Source of the DNA: Selaginella tamariscina
Taxonomy: Eukaryota; Streptophyta; Lycopodiopsida; Selaginellales; Selaginellaceae
Assembly (NCBI GenBank): GCA_003024785.1
Contig: PUQB01000284.1
Location: forward strand, 62,001 to 126,000
DNA length: 64,000 nucleotides
Reading direction: 5' to 3'
In this document: one piece after another, positions 45,961 to 58,263 of the stretch
Layout of the letters: the number at the start of each line of letters is the position of its first letter
How positions within the stretch are numbered: position 1 is the first letter of the stretch
Notes under the pieces: generated by a model
Database searches by the model: none
What the model saw: only the letters and a program-made list of their open reading frames with translations
What the model was told of the DNA's origin: nothing
Made by a program: the position numbers and the translations under genes

Positions 45961-46604
45961 GGAATTGTGTACAATATTATCAAAGAGTTAGTCACTTGTG
46001 TTAACTCATCTTAAATTTCTTTATTATATTAAAATGTCAAAAATTGGAAATTCTAACATAAATATTATCAATCTGACATAAATATTGTCAATCTGACATG
46101 TAAATTTAAAAATGCTTTCAATTTCCCATTTAAATTCAATTTGTATTTCTCATAAGGGTTTCTTCATTTGTATCATTTTCTTTCTTCAGATCTTCTCTTT
46201 ACTCCCTATGCTGTTTACAAATAAGTATTATAAGGCAAATTTAAAACTACTTGTAAAGATGCATTCTTAAAATCAAAATTTAAGATTTACATAAACAAAT
46301 TTATATTCTCTCTCTAAATGCATATTACTTCTAAGATTTAGGAATTCATTAGGATTGCACTAAAATTCGTTAGGATTTATCCATTCACACATCCCCTTTA
46401 CTTAGAATTCTCAGTCAAGATCTCAGAGAGTTCTCAAATCAAGCATGAGAATCTATCCCTATACATAATTATATGTCATTGCACATGCATATAAATTAAG
46501 CACTCTTGATTCAAATTTTATTGCATCTTGCATAAATAGATATTCCATTGTGCATAAATAGATAAACAAATGTAGAATAATTACTCAAATTTTATATAAT
46601 TATA
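45961..46604 (+). pseudogene. Transposase-like 5' leader, first copy (E)
   Basis: 46000-46260 matches 62450-62760 ('aactcatcttaaatttctt', 'acatgtaaatttaaaaatgc', 'gctgtttacaaataagtattataa'). The exon is decayed. Present twice, this one and 46836-47110, on either side of a chromovirus fragment. Confidence 0.5.
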
Positions 46605-46835
46605 CAACTTGAATCCCTTTATGTGTTGTCCCCAAAAGAGATGTTCATGGAATATTTCCTTCTTGATTTCATGGATAGCACTTCGTCAAGACCTTGTAGG
46701 GATTGTGCATGCATTGGCTCCAATGACTTTTGATGATCTACACTTTGTAGCGTTTCACTCGTGCAAGTTCATGACTACGGAGATCAACTATGAAATCCAT
46801 GACAATGAATTAATTGTTAATGTTAAATGCATTAA
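46605..46835 (+). pseudogene. Chromovirus RNase H fragment
   Basis: The translation includes LHFVAFHSCKF and [16 protein letters not shown], matching the tandem elements' [26 protein letters not shown] segment. No LTRs or other domains. It is a short captured piece between two copies of the transposase leader. Confidence 0.75.
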
Positions 46836-47285
46836 ATAACTCATCTTAAATTTCTTTATCATATTAAAATGTCAGAAATTTAAAATAAGTATTGTCAGTT
46901 TGACATGTAAATTTAAAAATGCTTTTAATTTTTCATTTAAATCCAAATTTGTATTTCTCACAAAGGTTTTTCATTTGTATCATTTTCTTTCTTCAGGTCT
47001 TCTCCTTCTTGGATAGTGTTTGCATCAGAAGCGACACTAAATTAAGTGCTATCATTTACAAAAAAACATGACACCCCCTATGCTGTTTACAATTAAGTAT
47101 TATAAACAAATTTAAAATTAATAAAAACTCACTTTCTTACACTCTCTCTCAAATTGAAATTTAGGGTTTATGTAAACAAAATTATATTACTACTTCTAAG
47201 GTTTAGGAATCCATTAGGGATTTATACATCCCCTTTACTTAAAATTCTCTGTTAATCAAAATCTCAGAGAGTTCTTGATGGTTTC
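46836..47285 (+). pseudogene. Transposase-like 5' leader, second copy (E)
   Basis: Matches 62480-62780, including the exon end 'gctgtttacaa' and 'aagtattataaacaaatttaaa' after it. The donor GTAAGT has decayed to TTAAGT. Confidence 0.5.
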
Positions 47286-47570
47286 AAAGGATTAATCTTG
47301 CCACCCTTCCCCACCTTCTAGAATGGTGGGCGTGTTTAATCCTGCCACAACTCTTTGAGACGGGGAAGGGGTGGCAATTAATCCAGCTAATGCTTCCCCG
47401 CCTCCTAGAATGGTCGACATAATTAATCCCATCCATAACTCTTTGAGATGGGGAACTTGTAGCAGAATTAATTTCAGAGAGTTGTAGGCAGGATTTATCC
47501 TGCTCACCATTTTAGAAGCGGGGAAGCATTGGCATGGTTAATCCCACCACCATTTATCTTAATCAAGCAT
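47286..47570. repeat. Decayed type I palindrome array, copy E
   Basis: Aligns with 62930-63200. The palindromes are mutated ('ggattaatcttgccacc', 'gtgtttaatcctgccac', 'ggcaattaatccagc'). Same intron position as the intact array at 62870-63725, so array and gene share a long history. Confidence 0.75.
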
Positions 47571-47692
47571 GGGAATTTATCTCTATATATAATTATATGT
47601 CATTGCACATGCATATAAATTAAGCACCCTTGATTCATATTTTATTACATATTGCATAAGTAGATATTATAAATAACACAAATATTTATGTG

Positions 47693-50440
47693 CAGGTCAA
47701 TATGTTTAATATTGGAGATAAAGTATATCTTCTCTGGAACAATGAAATAATTGGCACTAGAACCAAAAGTTTGAGATGATAATGCATCATGTTATAATAT
47801 TGCCCAAGGGTCTTATGTGTACATTTAGTGAACACCATTTACAAGCATGTTGAGGTTCCTGAAATGGAATTTGAAAAGGGTTCTTCTATATTGTGGAATG
47901 TGAATGAAGTCAAGGCTGATATAAAAAATGCATAGTCACAAACAAAAATTAATACAAGTTCACAAGATGATGGCTTACATGATTCTTTCTCCATGAGACC
48001 GAGGTTGAAAGGGGCATCATCTCAATTGTCAATCCAATGAAAGCTATATTATAAAGACACTAGGGGCATACTTTGTGGGTGTAGAGTTGTGACAGAGGTT
48101 TCACCAAATGGCACATTACATCCTAGATTTCTTGTGAGGTGGCAAACATCTAAACTAAAACAGCCAGATGGTTCAACATATCCAAAGTTGAATTACAATA
48201 GTAACAACCTGGAAGGCAACCATGTTTGAAGAGGTTCCTTGCATTAGTCCTATAATAAGAAAAAGGAGATTCATGTGCTGCAAATTGACTCCAACAAGTT
48301 CTGACAAGAGGGTCAAGATGGATCCCACATCTTTGGCAAGCATTGCCAGCGTCTCCACAATTGATTGTTGTAAGAAGAAGTGTTGTCAAATGGCAAATTG
48401 GAATAAAATTACCCAATGTAGACATGTCTTTTGTAAGCTCACTCACAAGCAAAGGCATGAGTTTATATATGCTGCACTAATTGGGTGTATTGATAGAATG
48501 GCCTTGGACACAAGTTATCAAAGTTATACGGGATACTAAAGACCATGTTATACCATCGAAGGGACGAGTGGTTGAATGGAGTATGCACCTCAGCACATGG
48601 GAACACTCACTTGGTCAAAACCTTCTCTCACATTATGGCAGCCATAGAGATACTAAAGAAGTTTGTGGAGGCAAATGTAGATAGGATGCCTCACAAATGC
48701 TATATCACAAATGCAGGGTCAGGAAAAATCTCAAGGTTTTGCCTTCAAATACACTTCATTAAAGTTGTGTGAACATGTAAACAAGTGCCTCAATTTGATG
48801 GGGCTCCAAACAATTTGCACCGATACCTTCAACAACATATGGAATACTCAATTTAAGGATGTAGAGATTGCAAAACATTCTAGCTTTTCCAAGTGTGACA
48901 CTTGTATATCACTGAAGGCTACAGAGGCTTGTGCAAAAACCTTGGTGGAGATCACTGTCATTCAAAAGAAGATGGAGGCCCACATGATTGCACAACAAAC
49001 TTGCCAATCTTAGTACTATGCACACCGCATACTTTCTGTGTCATACCCATTAGAATACATGTGCTTGATTCACAACAAGATGGATCATTCAAAGATTAGC
49101 ATTCCAAAACTAGTTGTAACATTAAAGTGTTTTGGAAATGTCATGAAACTTCCGGTTTCATTGATAAACACATGGACACGATTGTGAATCATATAGACAC
49201 TTTTCACTTCCACACTCATCTAGCGACTCCAATTTCACTATTGGGTCGTTAGCCATGTGTTTTAAAAACCTTGAAGCCCACTCACAAACAAGTCCTATGG
49301 GTGATCTCAAAGTGAAGAAACAACACTTTCAACCTTTACACAATGCTCTCATGAACACGTTTGCACTTGAGGCTACTTGGGAATGTGAGAAGCACTGTCA
49401 ACATCATGCACAAAAAATAGATGGCCATGTTCTAGTTCAATAGAGAGATCTGGCTCAGATAAGGTACAAGTGTTGTTAACATCAAATAAGTTTCCTCATC
49501 ATTTGTTTTTATAAATGGACAATTGTGCAAGCAAGAACAAAAATAGGTAAATCATTTCAGTTAAGGGTTTTTTAAGTTCATACTTACTTTTATTTTCTAA
49601 ATACGTACTAGCATACTTGTTAATGTTTGTTGCCAAATGTGTGTTTAAACAATCATGCTCAGTTTCCTTATGATTGGTCACACTCGTGAGAATATTGATG
49701 CATTTTTCAGCAAGGTCTCAACTCTACAAAACGAACAAGTGCACTTACCTTACCACATATGATGGATCTTTTTGAAAATTGCATTTTAAAAAAAAATTGT
49801 GCTTTGCTTATGATTAAGGTGCCAGACTTCAAAAAGTTTCTTAAGAAGTATATCAAAGAAGGGAGCAATTCTTTAACTGATCATCTTGTGCCACTATAGT
49901 TCTTCTTCTCCACAAGAGATGGTATACCTATTATGTAATACAAGTTATGACCATCATAATAGGAATGGTTACTCAAAAAGGGCTTAATGCTCTTCAAAGG
50001 TGGATAGTATGAAAAGCCACTTCTCTTAGAATGACAACCAAACCATATTCCATTGAGTGCACAATTCAAGGAACAAAAGCTTATTATTAATGGCATCAAA
50101 AAGTATGTGACATGGTTCAAACATCAATGCCAAAGAATTTCGATAAGGCGATTGGTTACTCAATACTATATAAGCATGTGGTCGAATATTGAGAGACTGT
50201 TGTTCAAGAGTTAAAAGGGCATGTTGTCACAATTACAAAACTCTTTTTGGCCTAAAACAAGGTGGTGGGAGGAGATTGAAACCACATTAATGAATGCAGA
50301 TGACACAAACCCTACACTTTATTGGACAAAGTACTAAAAATCTAAATCATACTTTGATTGTTACAAAGATTTTCAAAAATTAATGATCGTACTCATTACT
50401 TTAGATGTGTCATATAAATAATTTATTTGGATGGGTTAAA
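47693..50440 (+). pseudogene. Transposase-like gene of type I element, copy E (broken)
   Basis: Exon opens after an AG at 47692: VNMFNIGDKVYLLWNNEIIG, then YKHVEVPEMEFEKGSSILWN. Later blocks include RDEWLNGVCTSAHGNTH (48560), FKDVEIAKHSSFSKCDTC (48855-48908), IHNKMDHSKISIPKL (about 49070-49115) and VPDFKKFLKKYIKEGSNSL (49820-49880). The K-C-D-x-C motif and the 'HDKMDHSK.xxP' block recall a widespread but poorly characterised transposase-like family of seed-free plants and animals. I call it so from memory of the pattern only. More than ten stops or shifts. Confidence 0.5.
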
Positions 50441-51110
50441 TTATCGACACACCTGAAATCATTAAAAAAAAAAAAAAAAAAACAATATGATAAAGATTGC
50501 ATGGTTCAAACCGTAAAAAAAAACAACATGAGAAAGAGAGCAAAAGGTACAATAGATACCTAAGGAAAACATGGTCTCCCAATTAAAAAGACCAGCATGC
50601 TTTATAAATGTTAAATCCATTCGATATGAGTGGATGTTAAGAAATGTTGATAAAGTCACAGAAAACAAAACTGTAAAAAAAATGCATATATTTTGAAGTT
50701 TAAAACAATTACAAAATATAGTATATTTAATATTCATAATTATATATTAAATATTAATATTTTAATAACAACATAAATAATTATATAATGTACCTCTCAT
50801 GCTCTTTAATAACTTTTATATTAGGCCCATATAATCTTTTTCAAGCTTAAAGAGTTAATAATGAAATGCATATGTGTACGTCAAACACCTTCCTAATGGC
50901 ATGTAAGTCTTCTTCTATTAAAGAGTCAATTATAAAAATAAATGTTCTAAAGAATATTTTGTCTTTAAACATACATTTTAAAGAATATTCTTTCCTTGAA
51001 TATATATTATTCTAGAGAATATTTTTTAATATTAAAAAATGTTAATTAAATAATTATTGGGACTATATACATACCCATTTTAATTACTTATAATGCCTTA
51101 GTATCATAAA
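50441..51110. repeat. AT-rich 3' tail of type I copy E
   Basis: Poly-A run at 50463-50480, then AT-rich sequence matching 5640-6245 ('aagaatatt' clusters) and the terminal 'cccattttaattacttataatg' near 51075. Confidence 0.55.
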
Positions 51111-52134
51111 ATTTATTAAATTAAACAAGTGCAAAATGTATATATACTCACCATGGTTACCTACTTTTTTTACACACATTTTTCTTTTGTGTTAAATCTG
51201 AAATACATAAAATAAATAAATTTATTAACACACATGTTAATACCTTGTTATTTTGTGACCATCTTTTCTAGTTTGTCTTGAATTAATCGCTTATTAATGC
51301 TTCTTACTAACCTACTTAAGCTTCTTAAATGCCTCTTATGATCAATCTAGTGCTATTGGAGCATGCACAACATCTGGAACATTCTCCACAAACTCCAGTG
51401 ACTCTATTTCTTACAGCTTTAGCCTTTGCTTGCCTAAGCAAGTCAAACAAGATGTATATATGTTACATATGTGTTTGTGTGTGTACATTATATAAGAATT
51501 GTGTGTCTCTCTCTCACACACATGCATGCACACATATACAAGGACACATATGTACTTGTAACCAAAAACATTGCCGATAGGCAATCCAACACTCTTGGCC
51601 ACTCTAATTTGTGAATGTTGTTTGTACTTTGCTACATACATCTTTGCAAGCGAAAATTGAAATATGAATCCAAAAAACTCGCATATTTCCTTGGGGTTTA
51701 TTGAGTGCCTACATTTAATAATGATTAATAACAATTCATATTGTGTGTGTGTGTGTGAACTTTGATAAATACTATGTTATGTTCTATACTTATTCAAATA
51801 GATCCATATGTACACATGCACACCGAACACACACACACTTGTACCAATCTAAGAAGGCTCTCAAAATCTTGTTTATATGAGAGTTATTATGCAGTTACTC
51901 TTCATGACAGAGACGCATACATGGCAATGTGTTATCCTCTTCGTGAACCACATTGACCCTCTTTTATCAATAGGAAATACATAGATTTCATAAGTAAAAC
52001 AAGTTAATATTGAAAATGATAAAGCACTTTCATATTAGATAAAACAAAGTTTAATATATTAAATACCATATCATTATGAAAACCAAAGTAGAAATGTTAA
52101 GATGCATATACAAATATTTGATAACATGTACATC

Positions 52135-52172
<38 letters not shown>

Positions 52173-53100
52173 ATATATATATATATTATTTATATATAAT
52201 GCTGCATGTTTATATGTATTATATATTCATTAATTTGACTCTTTCCATAGTTTCATATTTATTAATAAAATATTAATAATGGTTTAAAAGATTGCAACCA
52301 TATTCCAATAGATCACATTAATTGTATATATTCATATATAAGAAAAAAAATTAAAAGTACATATTTTAATTTAACAATAAATATGTCAAAATTTATAGCG
52401 GCCGGCGAACAAACCATGATTAATGTGAGTACGCAGTAAGTATTATGATAATTTTTATACTTGAGATTGTCCACGCATTGCTTCTTATTGCCTTCACACA
52501 TAAAACCGTCTTTCACACTTATAAAATGTCAATGAAATACTCATTATCTATCATTGTATATGTTATATTCTACAATTATAACATGCATTTGCCCACATGA
52601 ATTAAAATACAGAGATTTACTAGTAGATTTTGACTCCAGCGTGGGAAGGAAGAAAGAAAAGGGAGAGAGATCGATTGGACATTCTTAGAAAAAATTGCAT
52701 ATCCAAATCTTGAGCAAATTGCAGCTTTGAGCAACATTGTGCTCATGCAATGCAATCTACACCTCATATGAATTAACATTGAGTCATCACTCTCTCCACT
52801 TATAACATTACATATACATCCTTATTCATTTAATAAAACTACTCACCTATTGTATTCACAAGAAAAAATCCTTCCCATGCCTTGGTTAACCTAACCTAAA
52901 ACTTTTACACTAACATATAAATTAATAATAAAAGAAACCCTTTCAATGCACAAATACTACATACACATCTCAAAATGTGAACTCCTTGTGCGTTACAATC
53001 TAGGGAAGGATATAATAAGTCCATTATCATTTGCACAAGGTTCGTGTTTGTCAGAGTTTTAACTTGAAGTCAACAAGTGACCTTCAGAGTCATCACCCAA
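51111..53100. other. AT-rich spacer without recognisable genes
   Basis: Only simple repeats: (CA)n at 52137-52168 and a 'gtgtgtgtgtg' run at 51738. No motif-bearing ORF. Confidence 0.5.
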
Positions 53101-53104
53101 ATGT

Positions 53105-53545
53105 CACAACCTTTCCTCTCCCCTTAAGCCAACTAGGCAAAGGGCCAATTGGTATCAGAGCGGTCCAAGTTCGATTTACATCAGAGGTGAACTTGTGAAG
53201 TAAAGCTTAGGCCACTAAGGTTGGCGCACTTGTTCTTGCCTAACTAAACCCCTCGATCACATGTGTACAGCCATGCATATATGAGATCACCTTTGGCCTG
53301 ATTGACATGTGATACGATCGCACAATGTGTGGATCACCTCTAAGTTTGTGGATGAAGACATCCATTTTCTCAAATGGGTGAAGAGTGTCATAATTTTAAC
53401 ATGGTGGGTTGACTATTTGAATAAAGATTATAGAATATGTGGGCAAAAGACCCAAGCAAACCCGGGTTATCATGACTTGGGGCCCTCTCATAAACACCAA
53501 TTGGCCCTTTGCCTAGTTGGCTTAAGAGGAGAGGAAAAGGTTATG
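53105..53545. repeat. Long inverted repeat with initiator-Met tRNA-like site
   Basis: Arms 53107-53152 and 53499-53545 are near-perfect reverse complements of about 46 bp ('ccttaagccaactaggcaaa' core) around a 350-bp loop. TGGTATCAGAGC at 53150-53161, the classic initiator-Met tRNA primer-binding site of LTR elements, overlaps the left arm. Probably the remnant of a different LTR element. Confidence 0.65.
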
Positions 53546-53656
53546 ATAGTGTTTTTCAAATATCCATTAGATTTGTTAATGCCAATTTGGTTACTAAGAC
53601 AAATTAAACTAAGACTTGAATTTTCATGTAGTAGAGAGCCTTTTGACACCCAATAG
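53309..53656 (+). other. Open frame of 115 codons, doubtful
   Basis: Open but without recognisable motifs. It spans the right arm of the inverted repeat, so part of its sequence is explained by that structure. Might be a gag fragment of the element whose primer site is at 53150. Confidence 0.2.
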
Positions 53657-53805
53657 TCCATACTATAATTGGTGTTAGTAGATCACAAGAAGTTATTCAA
53701 GTAATTATATAGCATAATTAGAGGCTAAACCAATTCTTTGACATTGGGTTGTCTTATTGGGGAAGAAAGCAACAACACTATCATTATAAATCATGCATAA
53801 AGGCT

Positions 53806-54850
53806 CATCTAAAAATGACGTTCCTTAAGAATAATATTATAAAGCGCCCGGTTGCTATCCTTCATTTTATAAAATTCAAAATCACGAGAAAGAAAAGCTT
53901 CAGGAAATGTTTGATACGGTGGATACTGCTCACAAAAATTTTCGAGATTCTTCTTTCTGAGGCACGTATCCAAGTAATTCACTAGCTCATCCATATATCG
54001 TATCAGAATATGGATCGAAAGTGATTGGATGAATACAAGCAATGTTTTGGTTGAGCATAGCCTTCTGAGGAGAGTCGTCTACTACTAAGATATGTGCATT
54101 CTTCATTATCCTTAAGCGACTGATCTCCCCATGAGTCCCAATTATTCTTTCATTCTTGAAGAAGTATGGCTTGCTTTCCTTTCTTATATTGTGAAATTCG
54201 AGAGGTTTATAACATATTCGCTGGTCCAATCTTTACGAATCACCTCTTCTGCAACACTACAATGTTTCTTAAGCAAATTCAACAGCGGTGTTAAGTTATG
54301 AATCTGCATGCATGACCAAATCCCCACAAGCGCACCCATCTCCTTAAGCTTTTGAAAGAGACGATCCAACCCTGGACGAAAAATAATATCATATCGAAAT
54401 TTACCATGACAAGGAATGAAATCTCCTTGTTTGATTTCTTTTTTCCTATCCTCGGGCCTTTGTCGATGAAGCAGAACACCATTGACATCCAACAACACAA
54501 TATGGCCATGAGTAACATGGATAGCGTTGCCTCTTGAATACTTTGCAAATCACTTGTTTGCTCCCTTTCACATTTATCCGTTGCACTATCTCGTTGCCTA
54601 TCCCTTCATCATTTAATTGTACATCATCCTTACAAGATTCAGATATTGCATGCGCTGAAGAAATTGATTTCGGAACTGAAGCCAATAAAAATGATGATGA
54701 AAAAACTGAAGTGGCCCCCATGGTAACGATGTTTTGAGCTGCATTATTATCCATTTCCTGCATGAACTCTGTCATTCTGACATGTGGCACAAGAAATTGT
54801 CGCCAAACCCCTCTCTTACCTCATGCCAATGCTGAAAATCCATGTTCTCA
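53806..54850 (-). pseudogene. FCP1/NIF-type HAD phosphatase-like gene, copy C
   Basis: Minus-strand copy nearly identical to 26585-27621. N-terminal frame MTEFMQEMDNNAAQNIV with a Ser-rich stretch (54446-54790). HAD core with LLDVNGVLLHRQRPEDRKKE (54184-54498). HILVVDDSPQKAM motif III in the next frame (53987-54229). C-terminal FCEQYPPYQTFPEAFLSRDF (53809-54042). Copies B and C share the frame change before motif I. Copy C has further one-base losses near 54200 and 54000. Follows the ParB-methyltransferase gene by about 200 bp on the same strand. Confidence 0.78.
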
Positions 54851-55046
54851 ATGTTTCATTACATCTGCAAAATGATAATTAGCTGACCTTAAAATTATCA
54901 AGGTATATTATTTACCTTGTTAATGTGTGACCCATGTTTGAACTAAAAGCTTCATTAATCCTTGAGAATTTATTTTCTGTACAAATATAAACGAAATATA
55001 CAAAAATGCCTTATGTTACACTCATTTACAACTATTCGTCACTCTA
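54851..55046 (-). repeat. Conserved spacer between methyltransferase and HAD genes, copy C
   Basis: Reverse complement of 26384-26584. It keeps an AG-ending pyrimidine stretch beside the HAD leader. Confidence 0.65.
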
Positions 55047-58000
55047 AGAACTCATTAACAATTCTTCTTCGCTATTACCTTCTGAGTGAGGCGAAGAAGG
55101 TCTAAGCCGCTTGTGAGATGGTTCAAGATCTTCGTATCTTCTATTGATGTTTCCATGGGTAATGGAGTGTGCAATGTTCTGTACTCCTCGAGATAACTTC
55201 CGGTCTAATATCTGATTGAAGTTCGTCCTCAGACTCCGACATTGAACCAGATTCGTCTTCAGAGCTATCGCACTTATCGGAGGGAACTTTCTCAAATACT
55301 CCTTATGGATTCGTTGGGGTAGTCAGTTGAGAACCTATCTATCCACTTGTTCAGGTCCTCAACCATGGTCTTATCCTTTTCAACGGCAAAACACATGTAT
55401 CCGAAGGTAACACTCCTTCAAGACGGACCCCCTAGTGCAGTAGTCAAAAACCCACGCATCACTGTGAGGACCCCTGATCAAGTTGACGATGCTCCGTGCC
55501 GCTTGACTTGTATGTTTGGATAACGTACATTGCCGAATACGTCACTCTCAGCTATCGGTGTATCGGATGGAGGTTCAGGGCCGTTGGAGTGCAAACAGAT
55601 GCCTGGCCAGTCATTTGGAAGTTTGAAATTGTTTGGCGCATTCCTAACAACCAACAACCGAATCAATGCACTTCGGATCAGCATCATTCATATAAAATCC
55701 TGTCCAACGATGTTTATTCCTCTTGGCAAAGGCGAAGGCAAAGGTATCGGTGACATGAGCAAGAATCAAGAAATAAATACCTGAAAACGTAGATATCAGT
55801 CAAGAGTGCAAGTATGAATTCAATAATAAATACCTTCTTTGTACATGCTTGCACGGCTAAGTTTCTCCACCAAATCCTCTAGTGTCCTGTCTGTCGAAGG
55901 ATTTTTTGACACCCGCCGATCCATCACGAACAATTGAAACGGTTTCCTACAAGCAGTGATGGTACCCCATAAAGTCTCCGAATCCAACAACAAACATCTG
56001 TAGGGCTTGTCGTGATTCGTAGCATCCTCCTTTATAAGGTTCAACTCGGTTCTCCGCTGCTGAAGGACTGCCATAAGAGAAGGCGTCATCGCAATGTTCT
56101 CTTTTTTGGCGTTGGCGTGCAATAGATTCTTGCCCAGATCTTCCGATTGATTCACCCATTCGACAAGCATATCATCATTTGTCACATGCAAATATTTGCT
56201 GACCTCTTCGTATGTTGAAGCCGAGGTCCAACCCAGTTTGTGGCAGTGTATTCCCAACCACTCCTTGAAGTGCCTGACCGTCTTCAACTCCATTGCCTTG
56301 AGATGAAAAGGAGAGGTGGGGCTGCTGTTGTTAATCTGTAATTTGCCATCAATCACCAAATCAGCCAAGACTTCCATCTCCTCCATCGTTGTTCCATTTA
56401 AAGGCTTCAACCATGTGAGCTTGAAATCGTTGTCTACATCCTTTATAGATTGAACAGACTTAGCCTTCGGCGTCTTACTGGGTTTCTTTGCAGACTTCTC
56501 TCCCTTCACTTGTCTGCTTCTTCTTCAGTGTTCCTTTTGCAAAGGATTCCATAATCCCCAACCATTTGCAAAGATCCTATCCTCGGGACAAGAAATCAAC
56601 ATCATCAAAAAGGATGTTTCCTTCCCGCCCACCTGGGCAAAATCAACTGCTACAATTTCTTCAACTCTCTGAAAAAAAAAGATTAATATACCGGCGAGAT
56701 AAATCCCGCCCAAACAATTTGCTTACCCGGTAGTCCGCAGATTGTGTATTCCCTGCGGTAGCTCTTTGTGGTCGCTGAAGAGATTCCCACACGGCTCGCG
56801 TGTGTTTGAACTTCTCCCATATTTTGCTGTTGTAGTGGTTGGTGTCTGCAGCGTCCCATTCCGCCGATAACTTATGGTACTGCTCGATTGTGAGATTCGG
56901 CTTCGCTAAAAACGCCGATCTTTTCGTCAGCTTCTCACGGGTATGCTCGGAAAGTTTTGTTGCCATCGTTCCTTTGTTGTGTTCGTCGAGAAGTCGTTGG
57001 GCTGCCGTTATTGTGTGCTGGCCACTAATGATGTAGTACTTATGATTTTTATTCTCCGTCTGAACCTTCCTCATTTGTTCTGTTGTGATCCACACTTTGT
57101 CAGCGCCTTTGTTTCTCTCGTAGTATGCGCACAAAACAGCATTATGTGGAACGGTGTAAGAATTGTCGTCCTTCATCTTCTCCATGAGCTCAGCTACACG
57201 TTCCTGGTTGAGTGGCCTGTAATTGAAGTTTGGGTTGACGCTGCAATACTTAACCCTACACTCGTAAATCCTATCATCCAACATCATTTCCTTGTGGCTT
57301 ATTGCAGCATGGGATGCCACAGGTGCAGCTGACAAAACGATGAGATTTTCTTCTACGATCCGAATCAACATGTGTGATCCCCGATTGATGCTGTTCTAAT
57401 GTTCTCGGCACACTCTTCCAGCTCCCGAAATTTTCTAAGCAAATTGAACGTGATCTGTAAAGAACCTGAGACCAAGCCACCCTCTCAATCTCCTTATGAT
57501 GTCGCTGTGTTCTTCTTCAATGTGAAGAGGGACGATTGCTCCACTTGTGGATTTTCTGTATTGTGAAGCAATATCTCTGAGAATACACCTACTCGATGAG
57601 TCTGAAGATCTTCGAAGTAGACATCCAGTTGGATCCCCTCCATAGATGGGCTTTCGTTGAGTTGAAGAAGAACTCCACGGTCAACATCATTAGTGAACAC
57701 GTGAACGTCATTATCCACAAGTCGACAAACCACCCGAAATTAATGTTGTAACTGGCGACCTCTGGATCCGAGAACGTGACATTGGATGGAACAAGGCATA
57801 TGTGTCGAGCATCGTTCAATCTGGGTTCAGCATGCTTTCGGATGCTTGACTAGCACACCCACTTTCCATTGTTTTGCTTGTCCATGCGATGTGACAGAGG
57901 TTAGTTTGACAGCAACCATGGTTGTTCCAATGCGCTTCCCGTTTAGTTTGAAATATGGCCAAGTTGATTCCAGAATCCCCCTGCCCATCTCTTCTCCTGC

Positions 58001-58119
58001 TCTCGTCTTTAATGTCACCTCAATTCCACATCTGAATACAAAAATGATTAGTTCAAGCACATATCCGAGTATAACAGATTTTATTTTAATTCTTACCCAG
58101 AATTTGACGACGACTCCAT
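55047..58119 (-). pseudogene. ParB-like/DNA-methyltransferase-like gene, type I copy C (fullest copy)
   Basis: Starts ATG at 58119-58117 (MESSSNS). Exons are separated by short introns with GT/AG ends at 58032-58096, 56669-56726 and 55781-55833. Order: an N-terminal region of unknown fold (about 57500-58031, two frameshifts); a ParB-like domain (NYRPLNQERVAELMEKM, then HKYYIISGQHTITAAQ; 56990-57230); VEEIVAVDFAQVGGKETSF (56600-56668); a central part to 55834 with LLLDSETLWGTI at the motif IV position; then FDYCTRGSVLKECYLRIHV and FAVEKDKTMVEDL (55330-55470), which fit motifs I and II. IV before I is the permuted class order. The catalytic D-P-P-Y/W and F-x-G-x-G are not intact. C-terminal tail Ser/Glu-rich. 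Confidence 0.6.
56693..56710. repeat. Palindrome variant inside a 58-bp intron
   Basis: GGCGAGATAAATCCCGCC lies within the intron 56669-56726. It is the array palindrome with two changes. The homologous intron of copy A (4322-4387) has a decayed version in the same place. Confidence 0.75.
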
Positions 58120-58263
58120 ACTAATGACTCGATCTCCTTGTTTAATTAAATCGTCCTTCTGCAAAATAATACACTATGAATACAAATCATATAAAAACGC
58201 ACACACACTTGTATAAACCCGAATATACAAAAATAATACACAGAGAGAAGTGGACGGAATTAA

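Noticed and set aside
48150..48458. Minus-strand frame opposite the transposase-like gene
   Set aside because: The plus strand carries the conserved blocks; this is the antisense shadow.
53150..53161. Possible tRNA gene
   Set aside because: Only the 12-nt initiator-Met-like primer site is present; no cloverleaf can be drawn around it.
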